DNA of 42,565 nt from a virus. Under the pieces are notes generated by a model. The model saw only the letters and a list, made by a program, of their open reading frames with translations, was not told where the DNA came from and made no database searches. The stretch lies in IMG/VR virus record IMGVR_UViG_3300035125_000070, positions 1 through 42,565 of that record; one strand, 5' to 3'. Of this stretch, positions 8,349 to 17,277 are shown in pieces. The first letter of the stretch is position 1. Each line of letters starts with the position of its first letter. Made by a program: the position numbers and the translations under genes.

Positions 8349-10480
8349 CACAACCTCGTGAACACGATAGTCAAGCTATGCAGTTTCACCTCGTCATAGC
8401 TTCGATCGTACCAAGCAGTTCCCCATCGAGGAACGGATTCCATCTTGCTCTCTGACTTGCTGACAAGCAAGGAGTTGTTGCCTGTGTTGTCCCAGTTCGT
8501 CCTCTCGACGGAGGACATCTGCTTATCGTAGCCGGGCTCGTATCCTCGATAGAGTCGGAAGAACGGAAGGTTGTCGTCATTGTGATTCTCAACCGAGCAC
8601 CACAGTTCGATCACCTTTTTGAGCTGCTCCGGATCCCCGAACTCGAACTGCTTTGGACCGAATCTCATCTCAATCAGGCCAAGGTAGAACTTCCACCCCA
8701 CTTGCGGGGGAGGAGAGAACTCTTCCGTGCTGAGACCTCCGATCACGCCATACACCGTAATGCGGCTGGCCGTATGAGACTGGATGTAACCGATCTGTGC
8801 GTACTCGTCGTTTGAGTCGGCCACCATCACCCACCGTCCAACCAGGCCGGCGCCGTCGGTGTAGAGGCTATCGCTCGAGATGTCCACATCAAACGTGGTA
8901 GCGTTCACGACGTTCGAGATCGTGCCCCAGTGAAGACCACCAAGGATCCAATCATCCCATATGTTGGGAGCGAAGATCCTTCCCCAGATCCCCCCGGATC
9001 CTCTTCCCATCCCTTCAGTACCACCAAGCACCATCTGCTCCCCTGTCGAAGGGTCGAGGTAGTTCCCTGTAGACAGGAGATCTTTCTCCAAGTTGAAGAA
9101 CCAGCTCCCTGTGATCGTATACTGCCCGATTCCGAAGTCCACGAGCCTCAAGGCAGATTGGAATGTGACGAATGCTTCGAAGAAGTGCTGCGTCTGATCG
9201 TATGCGCAGTGCCAGTTGCGATGATCGTTTGCATCCTGACTCAGATAGTCGAAAATCCTTGGGATCACACGACTTGTGATGTCCCTGACTCCAGTGCCGT
9301 CGGATTCGATGATGCACTTCTTCTGCATACAGATCCCACGGATCCTACCATCGACCGGGACCAGGCTGTAGTGACTCGACACCGTGTACTCCGTCGAGAC
9401 CAAGTGTTTGTTCGTCTTGAAGGACTCGGTCCCGATCAAGTTCAGATCCAACACGTAGATTGCTGGTGTGTCCGTAAACACCATCACGAGAGGTTGGTTC
9501 GGGACCTGGGCGATACCCATGATCTCACCTTCGAACGTGATCGAGTTGAATGCCGGCCACGCTTCAGGTTCACCGAACTTGCTCCACTGCAGGACATGGC
9601 CAGGGAGGTAAACGATGAAGTCCCTGTTCGCGCCCGCGTTGGGTCCATCGTATGGGAAAGGCTCACCGTCTGTCCCGACCAACCGGATGGTGTTCGCGTT
9701 CAAGTAACGCGCGTAGTAGAGACCTCCGAGATTCACACCACCTGAGTCATCGTCATTGAGCTTGAAGAACCAATCGTGCATGCCGTCGTAGAAGATGTCG
9801 CCATCCGCCGTCACGACCTCAGATCCGCTTGCAACTGTGCAAGTGTTCCCCGTCCCCATCTTGAGGTTCCCACCCGCGAAGATATACCCGTTCGCGTTGA
9901 TGGCGTATCGGTATGCCTTGGGCCTGTAGTTGTCTCTCTCCACAGCCAGACCAAGCAGGTCATCCGTCACGCCGTCGTTGATCGTGACGGAGGTTCCAGC
10001 ATTGATCCCCTGGCCGGCGTAGTAGAATGGCCCTTGGAGCGCCAGGTCGCGGGTATTGGCTCCATATGACCGGTAGATCAGGACGTGTGTGATCCCCGGC
10101 TGGTTGATCGTCGGGACCGTGACATCGATAGAACGGTCACCGACAGCCATGGCGGCCCCAAGGGCAATGGGGTTAGATGGGTTCCCACGGGTGTAGTTTG
10201 TGGATCCGTCGGCTACAGCCACTGGACGTGTGTACCTGGATGAGGCGTAGACCGCTACGTATGCATACCACCGGCCAGCGACTAGTCCTCCGGGTGTGGC
10301 CGACTCCACGACGGATGACGGATCCGAAGCCTGCTGAACACCAAGGATGTGGAAGTTACCATTCGCGTCGATACGACGTGGCCACATCAAGCCGTTAAAG
10401 ACAGCGTATCGGTTCATGTTCCGATCACCTACAACGCAGTCTTTTGCAACTCCCTGACCTGTTCCTATCGTGATGGGCAT
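8348..10480 (-). CDS. Tail nozzle/tubular-like beta-propeller protein
   Basis: 710 residues of almost entirely beta-type sequence rich in Gly, Asn, Tyr and Trp. The region around 320-420 (VVMVFTDTPAIYVLDL, then VSTEYTVSSHYSLVPVDG and IRGICMQKKCIIESDG) resembles blade repeats of T7 gp12 or P22 gp10-like nozzle and stabilisation proteins. The gene sits two genes downstream of the adaptor candidate, as expected for a tail tube/nozzle component closing the head exit. A receptor-contacting tail protein is the alternative. TAGGATGATACC precedes the ATG at 10480. Confidence 0.5.
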   Translation of the reverse strand: MPITIGTGQGVAKDCVVGDRNMNRYAVFNGLMWPRRIDANGNFHILGVQQASDPSSVVESATPGGLVAGRWYAYVAVYASSRYTRPVAVADGSTNYTRGNPSNPIALGAAMAVGDRSIDVTVPTINQPGITHVLIYRSYGANTRDLALQGPFYYAGQGINAGTSVTINDGVTDDLLGLAVERDNYRPKAYRYAINANGYIFAGGNLKMGTGNTCTVASGSEVVTADGDIFYDGMHDWFFKLNDDDSGGVNLGGLYYARYLNANTIRLVGTDGEPFPYDGPNAGANRDFIVYLPGHVLQWSKFGEPEAWPAFNSITFEGEIMGIAQVPNQPLVMVFTDTPAIYVLDLNLIGTESFKTNKHLVSTEYTVSSHYSLVPVDGRIRGICMQKKCIIESDGTGVRDITSRVIPRIFDYLSQDANDHRNWHCAYDQTQHFFEAFVTFQSALRLVDFGIGQYTITGSWFFNLEKDLLSTGNYLDPSTGEQMVLGGTEGMGRGSGGIWGRIFAPNIWDDWILGGLHWGTISNVVNATTFDVDISSDSLYTDGAGLVGRWVMVADSNDEYAQIGYIQSHTASRITVYGVIGGLSTEEFSPPPQVGWKFYLGLIEMRFGPKQFEFGDPEQLKKVIELWCSVENHNDDNLPFFRLYRGYEPGYDKQMSSVERTNWDNTGNNSLLVSKSESKMESVPRWGTAWYDRSYDEVKLHSLTIVFTRL

Positions 10481-10484
10481 GGTA

Positions 10485-12329
10485 TCATCCTACCTTGAAG
10501 ATCGATCCTGTCCTGTCCTGAACACCACCGTCTCGAAGGTTGTTCGTCGTGCCAGCGAACGCCCCGGCATTCACCACCAAGGCCGAGCATGCGATTGGTG
10601 TGAGCATGTCATCACTTTCGCGCCACCAGTCTGAGGCCGTAGCATTCCTGCCGCCACAGATTGGACGAGGCAGGCCATCCCCTTCGTGTACGAAGTAGAT
10701 GTAGTCTGTCGCTGCATTCTGACCCGACGCTACCCATGCCGCGTAGGTCAGAATCGTGGAGAGCTGGATCCAGATCGTCTCTGTATCGTACGCGAACTTG
10801 ACGTAGAACTTCTCCCAATCATCAGCGTCCGTCGCGCCGATGGCCGTGATCTGGAAGTAGTATCCAAGACCAGCGTATCGGTACCGCTTCTCAGCAACCC
10901 ATTTCCCCAGGCCCGCGTTCCACGTGTAGTCGATCCTGGCCCTCGTGTCCTGGAACACAGCAGCGAAGTTGGCTATCCACCCCGTGGCCGGCCCCGCTAC
11001 GCACGCTCCGTTGGTCACATTCCAATTCGTGATAGCGCAGCACCTGGTCTTCTGGTCCGCGTTGTCCACGTACTCCTGGCTGCCGTGCCATTCGTTCGTG
11101 CCTCGGTGCTCCCATACGGACATCGCTGCGACATACCCGAGAACCTCTGCTGTGATGTCCCTGGTCTGGGACCCACCGCTCGTCTCACTCACGGTCAGGG
11201 TAGCCGTATGCTCGCCGGCAGACAGGCCTGTCGTGTCGACTGTCACGGTCACGACTTGAGAAGCTCCGGGGGCCAGGGTACCACTCCCAACGTCCAGGGT
11301 AGCCCACGACTGGTTGGTCGAAGCACTCCACGTCATAGCTCCTGTGCCAATGTTCGAGACCGTGTACAGCACGGTGTCGGTGTAGCCGGCTTCGTCCGGC
11401 CCTACCGACGCTCCTGTGTCTGGAGTCACGGATAGGACAGGATAGTCCGTCTCCGGTATCTCAAGAGCTACGTTCACGGTCTCAGTTTCCTTGCGCCCGT
11501 TGATCACCATGATGTCGTTCTCAGTTGGTGTCAGGCCCCAGTATCCATCGTTCAGAAGGGAGACCCTCAACTGATCCAGGTATGTCCCTGGGTCCAAGCC
11601 AGACACACTGCCTGCCACTTGAAAGTAGTAGTTCGTCTCTCCACTGTACCGCCCTGCCCTTCCATTCTCTCTAGGTGTTGGTGTTCCTGTGGGGGTCAAC
11701 CCTCGGAACCCAACGCTCAGCCACGACGTTGTCCACCTGAACCACAGCCTGACGAAATCGGATGTTCCCTCAACCCTGACCCTGATATTCCCCTCGAGCA
11801 CTCCTGCCGGAGAGAACGAAAACGTTAGTGGTTCGACGATTAGGTTGATCTGTGAATCCCAACGAGTTTGCCACTGATCATTCAGTTCCTCATTTCGATC
11901 CTCAATCTCTGACCAATCCTCCAACCAGGGAACTTCACCAGGAGGGATCGTATCACCCCTACCATAGACGACTCCGTTCCTTTGAATTCTTTGAGGCCAA
12001 TCAGGTGGCGGTGTATATGGGGGACCGCCTGGCAGCTTAGGGCCATCATACAGACCAGGAGGAAGCATTGGATCTGATTCGACTGCAAACACTGCTCCTT
12101 CATGCACGAACCGATACATCCTATCTCGAAACCGAAGTTGCTGGACCGTCCACACGGGACCATCCGCAACACTGCTTGTCATCACGATCTTGCCGGGAAT
12201 TCGATGGAGCGCCGTCAAGAATTTGTCATACATCCCGTGGACTTCATCGACCGTATCATCCCCACCCCCTGTCTGGATCACGCCAGTCAGCTCGTTCAGT
12301 ATCTTCTGCTCGCCGTCGCTCCGTTGCAT
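10485..12329 (-). CDS. Tail-associated protein with BACON/Ig-like domain
   Basis: 614 residues. The central part (~300-395) has the pattern of a BACON or choice-of-anchor Ig-like domain: YPVLSVTPDTGASVG, then MTWSASTNQSWATLDVGSG, LAPGASQVVTVTVDTTGLS and GEHTATLTVSET. Such domains bind carbohydrate or mucin-like glycans in bacterial and phage surface proteins. The N-terminal 170 residues are Pro-rich and specific to this protein; the C-terminal 210 residues are another beta module with several Cys and Trp. Placed between adaptor and nozzle genes, it may decorate the tail. The start at 12329 lacks a clear SD site, so translation may be coupled to the gene four bases upstream. Confidence 0.6.
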   Translation of the reverse strand: MQRSDGEQKILNELTGVIQTGGGDDTVDEVHGMYDKFLTALHRIPGKIVMTSSVADGPVWTVQQLRFRDRMYRFVHEGAVFAVESDPMLPPGLYDGPKLPGGPPYTPPPDWPQRIQRNGVVYGRGDTIPPGEVPWLEDWSEIEDRNEELNDQWQTRWDSQINLIVEPLTFSFSPAGVLEGNIRVRVEGTSDFVRLWFRWTTSWLSVGFRGLTPTGTPTPRENGRAGRYSGETNYYFQVAGSVSGLDPGTYLDQLRVSLLNDGYWGLTPTENDIMVINGRKETETVNVALEIPETDYPVLSVTPDTGASVGPDEAGYTDTVLYTVSNIGTGAMTWSASTNQSWATLDVGSGTLAPGASQVVTVTVDTTGLSAGEHTATLTVSETSGGSQTRDITAEVLGYVAAMSVWEHRGTNEWHGSQEYVDNADQKTRCCAITNWNVTNGACVAGPATGWIANFAAVFQDTRARIDYTWNAGLGKWVAEKRYRYAGLGYYFQITAIGATDADDWEKFYVKFAYDTETIWIQLSTILTYAAWVASGQNAATDYIYFVHEGDGLPRPICGGRNATASDWWRESDDMLTPIACSALVVNAGAFAGTTNNLRDGGVQDRTGSIFKVG

Positions 12330-12332
12330 GGC

Positions 12333-12671
12333 TCAAAAAATAAAGGGCTCCAAAGGGGAGCCCGCAATTCCGGCTGTCAGTTCGGTCAGGCAACTCACAT
12401 CCGATTCAGTCTTGTACTCGTTGTCCTGGTGAATCAGAACGACATCGCCGTTCACAAAAGAAAGCTGTGCAAGGGTGAGTACATGACCTCCCGTGGTTGC
12501 AGACGTATGAGGTAGCTTCCCCGGTATTCTGACGAAATCAAGTCGCTCATCGAAATGTCCGCCCCTTGCCCAGGGAGACTGGTCATCTGAAAGCATGACT
12601 TCATCAACGACTTGGTTAAGGTTTCGAAAGTCATCGATGATCTTGGTGTCTCGAGACGCTGATCTCTGCAC
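12333..12671 (-). CDS. Small hypothetical protein between adaptor and BACON gene
   Basis: 112 residues if begun at the GTG at 12671, which has GGGAG eight bases upstream. A TTG at 12686 would add five residues. It overlaps the stop of the adaptor candidate and ends four bases before the next start. The N-terminal third is charged (DTKIIDDFRNLNQVVDEVML). The C-terminal half is beta-like (VLTLAQLSFVNGDVVLIHQD) and could resemble a hub or fibre-tip fragment. A competing reading frame in the same place has much less protein-like composition. Confidence 0.5.
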   Translation of the reverse strand: MQRSASRDTKIIDDFRNLNQVVDEVMLSDDQSPWARGGHFDERLDFVRIPGKLPHTSATTGGHVLTLAQLSFVNGDVVLIHQDNEYKTESDVSCLTELTAGIAGSPLEPFIF

Positions 12672-12675
12672 ATCG

Positions 12676-13635
12676 TCATCTCCCAATTCCGACTCGCGGT
12701 CTCATACCATGGCCATGGCGAACCCAAACTCCATACGGTCCTGTCTTTCGACCAACAATGGATCCGACAGTCAGATCCGTGACCAATGTCTCAGCTCTCT
12801 TTCGACGTTGTTTCAGATTGCCGACACGCTGCATCGCCCGAGACCACCAGATCTTCGCGGGATCCCACATCCGATGGAACTCGAACCCAATAGATACGGC
12901 CATGTTCACGATGGGCATCCCCATGCTCGGCCACTCAGGGACATCCACGTCGTTGTAGAGGCGCCTTGGCCGACGAGGGTACCGGATCCGGAAGATGTCC
13001 ACGGTCGAGGCTGTTGGAATCCCATAGACAATGAACTGCTGTTGTTCAGCCGGTCGCACACGCGCGGTGTATGTACCGCTCGGTCCTCGGTAAGTCTCAG
13101 TCAACTGGAAAGATGTACCGGACAGGAAGTTGCCGGCGGAGATCATGTATCCGTAGTCACCAGGGTCGTTGGTAGTAGACGTTGGATCGAACCTGACCCA
13201 ATGATCCAGATCCAGTATGGTGTTCGTACTGGTTGTCTGTACAATGGCGCTGCCATTCGTCAGAGTACAGGCTTGGATGACAGCTCCATCTTCTCCTGCA
13301 GTACCGAACCAATCGTAGAACTCCACCCTTCCCATGTTGCCGCTCGTCCTGCGCTCATACTTCAAGGCCAGGGACTGCTCGGGTAGGGGATCGAGACGCC
13401 GGCTGTCATAGTAAATGGAAAGCTCGGTTCCGTTGTAGTCATATGGCAGGAGATAGAACTGCTGGTCAGAAACGGAATCGAACGTTCTCGTTACGAGAAG
13501 GGAAGGAATGACGAACAGCTCGGAGATCCGCTCCCATGCTTCACAAAGCCACTGATCCCTGAACTCATCGATCTCACTCAAGCCGGCTGTTCTGCACAAG
13601 ACATCGAACTCTCGTCGCATTCGAAGTAGGTTCAC
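12676..13635 (-). CDS. Head-tail adaptor-like protein
   Basis: 319 residues. The layout matches podovirus adaptor (gp4/gp11-type) proteins: an N-terminal helical part (residues 1-45, FDVLCRTAGLSEIDEF, WLCEAWERISELF), an inserted beta domain (50-230, starting TRTFDSVSDQQFYLLPYDY) and a C-terminal helical part. Assignment rests on this architecture and on its place in the head-to-tail gene order, not on diagnostic residues. The GTG at 13635 overlaps the upstream stop as GTGA, with GGAG eight bases before it; an ATG at 13620 is an alternative. Confidence 0.5.
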   Translation of the reverse strand: MNLLRMRREFDVLCRTAGLSEIDEFRDQWLCEAWERISELFVIPSLLVTRTFDSVSDQQFYLLPYDYNGTELSIYYDSRRLDPLPEQSLALKYERRTSGNMGRVEFYDWFGTAGEDGAVIQACTLTNGSAIVQTTSTNTILDLDHWVRFDPTSTTNDPGDYGYMISAGNFLSGTSFQLTETYRGPSGTYTARVRPAEQQQFIVYGIPTASTVDIFRIRYPRRPRRLYNDVDVPEWPSMGMPIVNMAVSIGFEFHRMWDPAKIWWSRAMQRVGNLKQRRKRAETLVTDLTVGSIVGRKTGPYGVWVRHGHGMRPRVGIGR

Positions 13636-13844
13636 TGCATGTTCTCCAAGAGTTCTTCCATCTCCTGCTTGATCTGACCCCAGATCGGCTCTTTCATTTC
13701 AACGGAGATGTCCTGCTGCTCCCGGTATCGAGCACAGTGCTTGTGCATTCGGAGACCTCGGTAGTACGTCCCTGGGGGAACGACCACGGTATCTCCACAC
13801 ACATCACACAGGCCGACCTCCTTGGAAGCGTGAAGCTGTCTCAT
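13632..13844 (-). CDS. Small putative zinc-binding protein
   Basis: 70 residues. LCDVCGD near 12-18 and MHKHC near 33-37 give a CxxC...HxxxC-like set that could hold one zinc. The C-terminus is a short acidic helix (IKQEMEELLENM). The start overlaps the upstream stop as ATGA. Function unknown; small zinc-ribbon-like proteins are common in phage late operons. Confidence 0.55.
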   Translation of the reverse strand: MRQLHASKEVGLCDVCGDTVVVPPGTYYRGLRMHKHCARYREQQDISVEMKEPIWGQIKQEMEELLENMQ

Positions 13845-14050
13845 TGACCAGCTTTCAGATTCGGGAGCTTAGTATAGCCCTTGATCGTGAACTCAGTGGG
13901 CTTCCCCCCGATCCCCGGCATCTTTTGGCCACGACCCCTGGACTGCATCAGGGCCTTGGATGGTGGTGCCGAGGTGCTGCTGCCTCCAATGAATCTCTTC
14001 TTGGTCTTGACCGACTGATTCGCTCTGTCCATCTGCGGCATGTTCGGCAT
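13841..14050 (-). CDS. Small basic hypothetical protein
   Basis: 69 residues, strongly basic, with Ser-, Gly- and Lys-rich sequence (KTKKRFIGGSSTSAPPSK) and a probably disordered N-terminus. An AGGAGGAGG site precedes the ATG at 14050. There is no recognisable domain. It lies between the lysis-type genes and the adaptor gene. Confidence 0.55.
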   Translation of the reverse strand: MPNMPQMDRANQSVKTKKRFIGGSSTSAPPSKALMQSRGRGQKMPGIGGKPTEFTIKGYTKLPNLKAGQ

Positions 14051-14059
14051 GGCCTCCTC

Positions 14060-14293
14060 CTATTTGCTGAACAACTCCCACAATTTCTCGATTCCAACGA
14101 CGCTACTCAAGACAGCAACGATCACCAAAATAAGACGCTCGAGACGTTTCACTCGTTCCCTGTTTTCCTTGGCTGTAGAACATCCACCCGTAGCGAGCGT
14201 GTCTACCTTCTTGACCAATGATTCGAGCTGCTCTCCATGGGTCTCTGTCATGGCGAGCAACTTCCCTATCTTCTCGTCAATGCTGTTTGCCAT
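14060..14293 (-). CDS. Holin-like membrane protein (XhlA type)
   Basis: 77 residues: an acidic-to-basic coiled coil (residues 8-50, EKIGKLLAMTETHGEQLESL, then KENRERVKRLERL) followed by one hydrophobic segment (LILVIVAVLSSVVGI, ~54-68) and a short tail. This is the plan of XhlA/haemolysin-type holin accessory proteins. The start overlaps the stop of the upstream protease-like gene as TGATG, supporting a lysis cassette. It could instead be another single-pass phage membrane protein. Confidence 0.6.
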   Translation of the reverse strand: MANSIDEKIGKLLAMTETHGEQLESLVKKVDTLATGGCSTAKENRERVKRLERLILVIVAVLSSVVGIEKLWELFSK

Positions 14294-14712
14294 CAGAACC
14301 TCACCCAGTAGATGCTCTCGATCTCCTTCTTCGTCAGGGGAACGATGTCAGGCCCCTGGGGCTCAACGAACACGAGCTTGGGTTTTCTGTCTTTTCGAAT
14401 GAAGGCACAGTTGATGGCGTGGGCGTACTCATCTCGAGTGACGTACCAGATCTTTCCAACAGCAACAGCTTGAGGAGTAGGCGGCTTTCTCTTCGCGTTG
14501 CAGACTTGGGCCAGGGCATGGTACAGGTCCGAGAAGTTGTCGCAATCAAAATGCTCTTTCCACTTGGTCTCTCCGAACGCTTTCAGGACTTCCTGATACC
14601 ACTGCCCAAACGTCTCGACGAGCCAGGTCCTCGACGGGACAAAGAAGTCCTTGTCGGCAATGTCGGCCTGGCACTTGAAGTGCGAACGGATCTGATGGGA
14701 TGAGAGTGTCAC
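14293..14712 (-). CDS. Cysteine protease-like protein of the MOA-related type
   Basis: 139 residues. FDCDNFSDLYHALAQ near 55-69 places a Cys at the start of a helix, YAHAINCAFI near 95-104 supplies a His, and KLVFVEPQGPDIVPLT near 111-126 supplies a Glu. This Cys/His/Glu order and spacing matches my memory of the papain-like domain of Marasmius oreades agglutinin and its phage relatives; that match is recalled, not searched. It sits between a holin-like and a secreted protein, where an endolysin would be expected, and no other endolysin is visible. Peptidoglycan endopeptidase activity is an inference. Confidence 0.5.
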   Translation of the reverse strand: MTLSSHQIRSHFKCQADIADKDFFVPSRTWLVETFGQWYQEVLKAFGETKWKEHFDCDNFSDLYHALAQVCNAKRKPPTPQAVAVGKIWYVTRDEYAHAINCAFIRKDRKPKLVFVEPQGPDIVPLTKKEIESIYWVRF

Positions 14713-15131
14713 AGTTTCGATTTGATGGCATACTTGAGTTGCTGATTCGTTCGGTCGGGAAGACCATGAAGATTCCGTAGGATGTTGATCTCGTCTTTCA
14801 AAACGAGTACGAGTGCTTTCAGTTCATTCCTCGACCAGTTCTCGAAATCAGCTTCGTGGTCTTGTACCCAGTCGTCGTACCATACAAGAGCGGCTGTTTC
14901 TAGAGAAGCCAGACTTGTCATGGACGGTTGGGAGTGGCCAGGTACGTTCCACATTGAAATCATTGTCCCACTAGGACTAGCAGAAAGCATCCACAATTCC
15001 TTAGTATCAACAGGATATGAAGGACTTCCAACATTCTGCGAATACCAATACAGCAGACAAGTTTGATATTCCACAGCTCCGCAACTCAGTGCGCATAGAC
15101 ATGCAGAAACAAAGACTACTAAACATTTCAT
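14709..15131 (-). CDS. Secreted protein of the lysis region
   Basis: 140 residues with an N-terminal signal peptide (CLVVFVSACLCALSCGAV; cleavage probably near residue 19). LSC resembles but does not fit a classical lipobox. Residues ~35-75 are beta-like with several Trp. The C-terminal 50 residues are helical and charged (NELKALVLVLKDEINILRNL). A periplasmic or outer-membrane role in lysis, for example spanin-like, is possible but unproven. It overlaps the next gene as ATGA; AAGGGGGA precedes the start. Confidence 0.5.
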   Translation of the reverse strand: MKCLVVFVSACLCALSCGAVEYQTCLLYWYSQNVGSPSYPVDTKELWMLSASPSGTMISMWNVPGHSQPSMTSLASLETAALVWYDDWVQDHEADFENWSRNELKALVLVLKDEINILRNLHGLPDRTNQQLKYAIKSKL

Positions 15132-15142
15132 TCTCGTCCCCC

Positions 15143-16900
15143 TTAATCCGTTCTTCCCACATAGTGACCCGTAATGTACGTCCGGCCTTGTACAACATCA
15201 CCACCTATAGGTTTTGTTCCATTGGCATACGCGTTGAGGTATATCAAGTCATTAGTCGTGAGCACATCAATGACCGTAGAGGCAGCCATCGAATAGTGTT
15301 GGTTGTTCGCGCCGGCTTGGTTATCTGAATACGAAACTAGGGTGGTCGTAGCACCTGATGCGTGGTAGAGATACGCGTTCATATATTGCGAAGCGTCCAA
15401 ATCGCTTGCGTATAGATTGTACCCAACATCCCAAACACCAATTACAGGAAATATACCGAGATAGGCATTCGTGTCGTAAATGTCATGGGTGTCAACCGTC
15501 TCCGTGCTCAATGGGACGCGAGTAGATACCCCGCTTGCAAGAGTTATGTTTGTTGGCAAATGTGCTCGAAAGGCGTAAGCCCGCGTCCAATCATTCGTCC
15601 ACACGCCCGCAGTGTTGTCGTATGTCAGCGGGACGCCATCAGTGTTAACACCCAAATCGATTCCAACACCAGCCAGAGTAGCTTCCTGCCACGTCCCAAC
15701 ACCGTTCGCGTCGGATGTGAGTACATAGTTGTTAGCAGCCCCACTGTTAATCCGAACATCGTCAGTACACACCCGACCGTCAAGTGTGATAGTGCCAAGC
15801 AGAGTTCCATTCACTGCCGTGCAATCTCGAAGCTGAACACCTCCTGCCGTATTGATGTTGGCGAAGTCATTGTCCACTGCGTCAGCCACACAATTCTCTG
15901 CATAGAGATATGCGTCTCCAGCATTAGCAACCATTCCATAGCTGGTCAGAGGACTTCCTTCATCCACATCACATGTACAGTTATACAAGTACATGGAGTT
16001 GTCTGAAGTTGCTCCATTGTCATTGGAATGGAAACCTGCGGCGCTAACGGAATGAGCGTTGCAATAGACATATACGTTATAGCAATTCAAAGTAGTGGCG
16101 GCCTCAGCACTAACCTGATTTTCATGAGTCACACCATAGGCCGTAGCGTCGAGGGATTCAACATAGACGAGAACGTCCCGGATTTCTCCACTTGCATCCC
16201 CGACCCAAATGGCACTTTGGCCACCAGCGTGGGAGTTCAAGGTGACATCCACATCCTGGATGATGACATCATCCAAGACAGTTCCAGCCCCTCCATCTAC
16301 CAAAAAACCGTACGTCGTGCTCGCTGTGACATCGACACTTAGATCCCGAATGTTCACGTTGCTCGCTGTCACATGGAACACGTTGATGCTGTCCGTAGTC
16401 GTCTGGATGACGGTCACATATCGACCCTGACCCACGATGGAGACGCTCTTTGTGACATCGATGTCCGCGGTGATTGTGTAGGTTCCGGCAGCCAGAACAA
16501 TCGTGTCACCAGCAGCCGCCGCTGCGATCGTTGCGTCAATGTCGTCGGTGAGTTCGATGAACCAGATGTTGGCTCCTTCCAGATCCAGGTCATCTTCAAT
16601 GTCTGTATCCCCAGCCACTTCAAGGTCGTCGTCGATCTCGACCTCGTTGTTGCCGGTGTCGTCATTGAACGCGTTGCCACCCTGATCAAGATCAGCAGTC
16701 ATAGGATTTGCTACACCACCAACCGTCGTGGCATTCTGTCCACTGTCTTGAAGAACTCTCCCGGTATTGTCAGCGTATGACACAAAGTTCCCTGCCGTCA
16801 CGTTTCCCCGCGTGAAGAGACCTCGCACAACAGGCACGGCAAGTGCAGTCAGAGCGAATAGGCAGACGATGGCAGATGTCTGCAGAAGGATCCTGCGCAT
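15143..16900 (-). CDS. Beta-helix receptor-binding-type protein with signal peptide
   Basis: 585 residues. A signal peptide-like N-terminus (residues 1-22, SAIVCLFALTALAVP) is followed by a fibre-like Asp-rich segment (60-105, VEIDDDLEVAGDTDIEDDLD). Residues ~120-385 form a pectate lyase-type right-handed beta-helix, with rungs such as AAAGDTIVLAAGTYTI and NVNIRDLSVDV. The C-terminal ~145 residues (from AYAFRAHLPTNITLAS) have the pattern of a C1q/TNF-like jelly roll, common at phage fibre tips. The architecture suggests a tailspike or fibre; a secretion signal on such a protein is unusual. It may instead be exported as a free depolymerase or masking protein. Confidence 0.6.
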   Translation of the reverse strand: MRRILLQTSAIVCLFALTALAVPVVRGLFTRGNVTAGNFVSYADNTGRVLQDSGQNATTVGGVANPMTADLDQGGNAFNDDTGNNEVEIDDDLEVAGDTDIEDDLDLEGANIWFIELTDDIDATIAAAAAGDTIVLAAGTYTITADIDVTKSVSIVGQGRYVTVIQTTTDSINVFHVTASNVNIRDLSVDVTASTTYGFLVDGGAGTVLDDVIIQDVDVTLNSHAGGQSAIWVGDASGEIRDVLVYVESLDATAYGVTHENQVSAEAATTLNCYNVYVYCNAHSVSAAGFHSNDNGATSDNSMYLYNCTCDVDEGSPLTSYGMVANAGDAYLYAENCVADAVDNDFANINTAGGVQLRDCTAVNGTLLGTITLDGRVCTDDVRINSGAANNYVLTSDANGVGTWQEATLAGVGIDLGVNTDGVPLTYDNTAGVWTNDWTRAYAFRAHLPTNITLASGVSTRVPLSTETVDTHDIYDTNAYLGIFPVIGVWDVGYNLYASDLDASQYMNAYLYHASGATTTLVSYSDNQAGANNQHYSMAASTVIDVLTTNDLIYLNAYANGTKPIGGDVVQGRTYITGHYVGRTD

Positions 16901-16901
16901 C

Positions 16902-17219
16902 TTAGTCTCCTTCGACTTGGATGTTCATCAGGCACGTACCGGATGTCACCCACACAGACAACTTCAACGCATCGTTGTAGCTGGTCCGAATCGTCAAGGC
17001 ATTCCCAATCTGGATCCGGTAGCTATTCGTGGTTGAGGTAGGAAGGTCGACTCTGATCTCTCGACCGCCGATATTCTCCAGGGACAGCAGCTTCACCTGG
17101 GCAGACATCGGCTTGCCCGCATTGGCCATCAAGGTCGAAACAAGAGTCGGAGTTGGGGTGACAGTGACGCAGAGAAATTGGGAAGCGATGACTCGATGAG
17201 AGTCAGCTACACGCATCAT
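16902..17219 (-). CDS. Small hypothetical structural protein
   Basis: 105 residues from the ATG at 17219, chosen because GGAGG lies seven bases upstream. A longer frame back to 17549 would run inside the capsid gene and is a shadow. The body is beta-rich (MSAQVKLLSLENIGGREI, SYRIQIGNALTIRTSY). It may be a minor head or fibre-support protein given its place between capsid and beta-helix genes. It is preceded by a strong GC hairpin. Confidence 0.55.
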   Translation of the reverse strand: MMRVADSHRVIASQFLCVTVTPTPTLVSTLMANAGKPMSAQVKLLSLENIGGREIRVDLPTSTTNSYRIQIGNALTIRTSYNDALKLSVWVTSGTCLMNIQVEGD

Positions 17220-17241
17220 GAGGAATCCTCCAAGGCATGGA

Positions 17242-17265
17242 GGGAGGGCCCGACCGGACCCTCCC
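17242..17265 (-). terminator. GC-rich hairpin after the capsid gene
   Basis: Arms 17242-17251 and 17256-17265 form about nine GC-rich pairs with one mismatch around a four-base loop. It lies 12 bases after the capsid stop on the transcribed strand. No U-tract follows, so it is more likely a leaky or factor-dependent terminator or mRNA 3'-end stabiliser than a full stop, which would lower expression of the distal genes relative to capsid. Confidence 0.5.
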
Positions 17266-17277
17266 CCCAGATGTGGT

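Noticed and set aside
10686-11435. 249-residue antisense frame opposite the BACON gene
   Set aside because: Arg/Val-rich shadow without ribosome site; the minus-strand gene has clear domains.
12595-13386. 263-residue antisense frame opposite the adaptor gene
   Set aside because: Shadow composition, no upstream signals.
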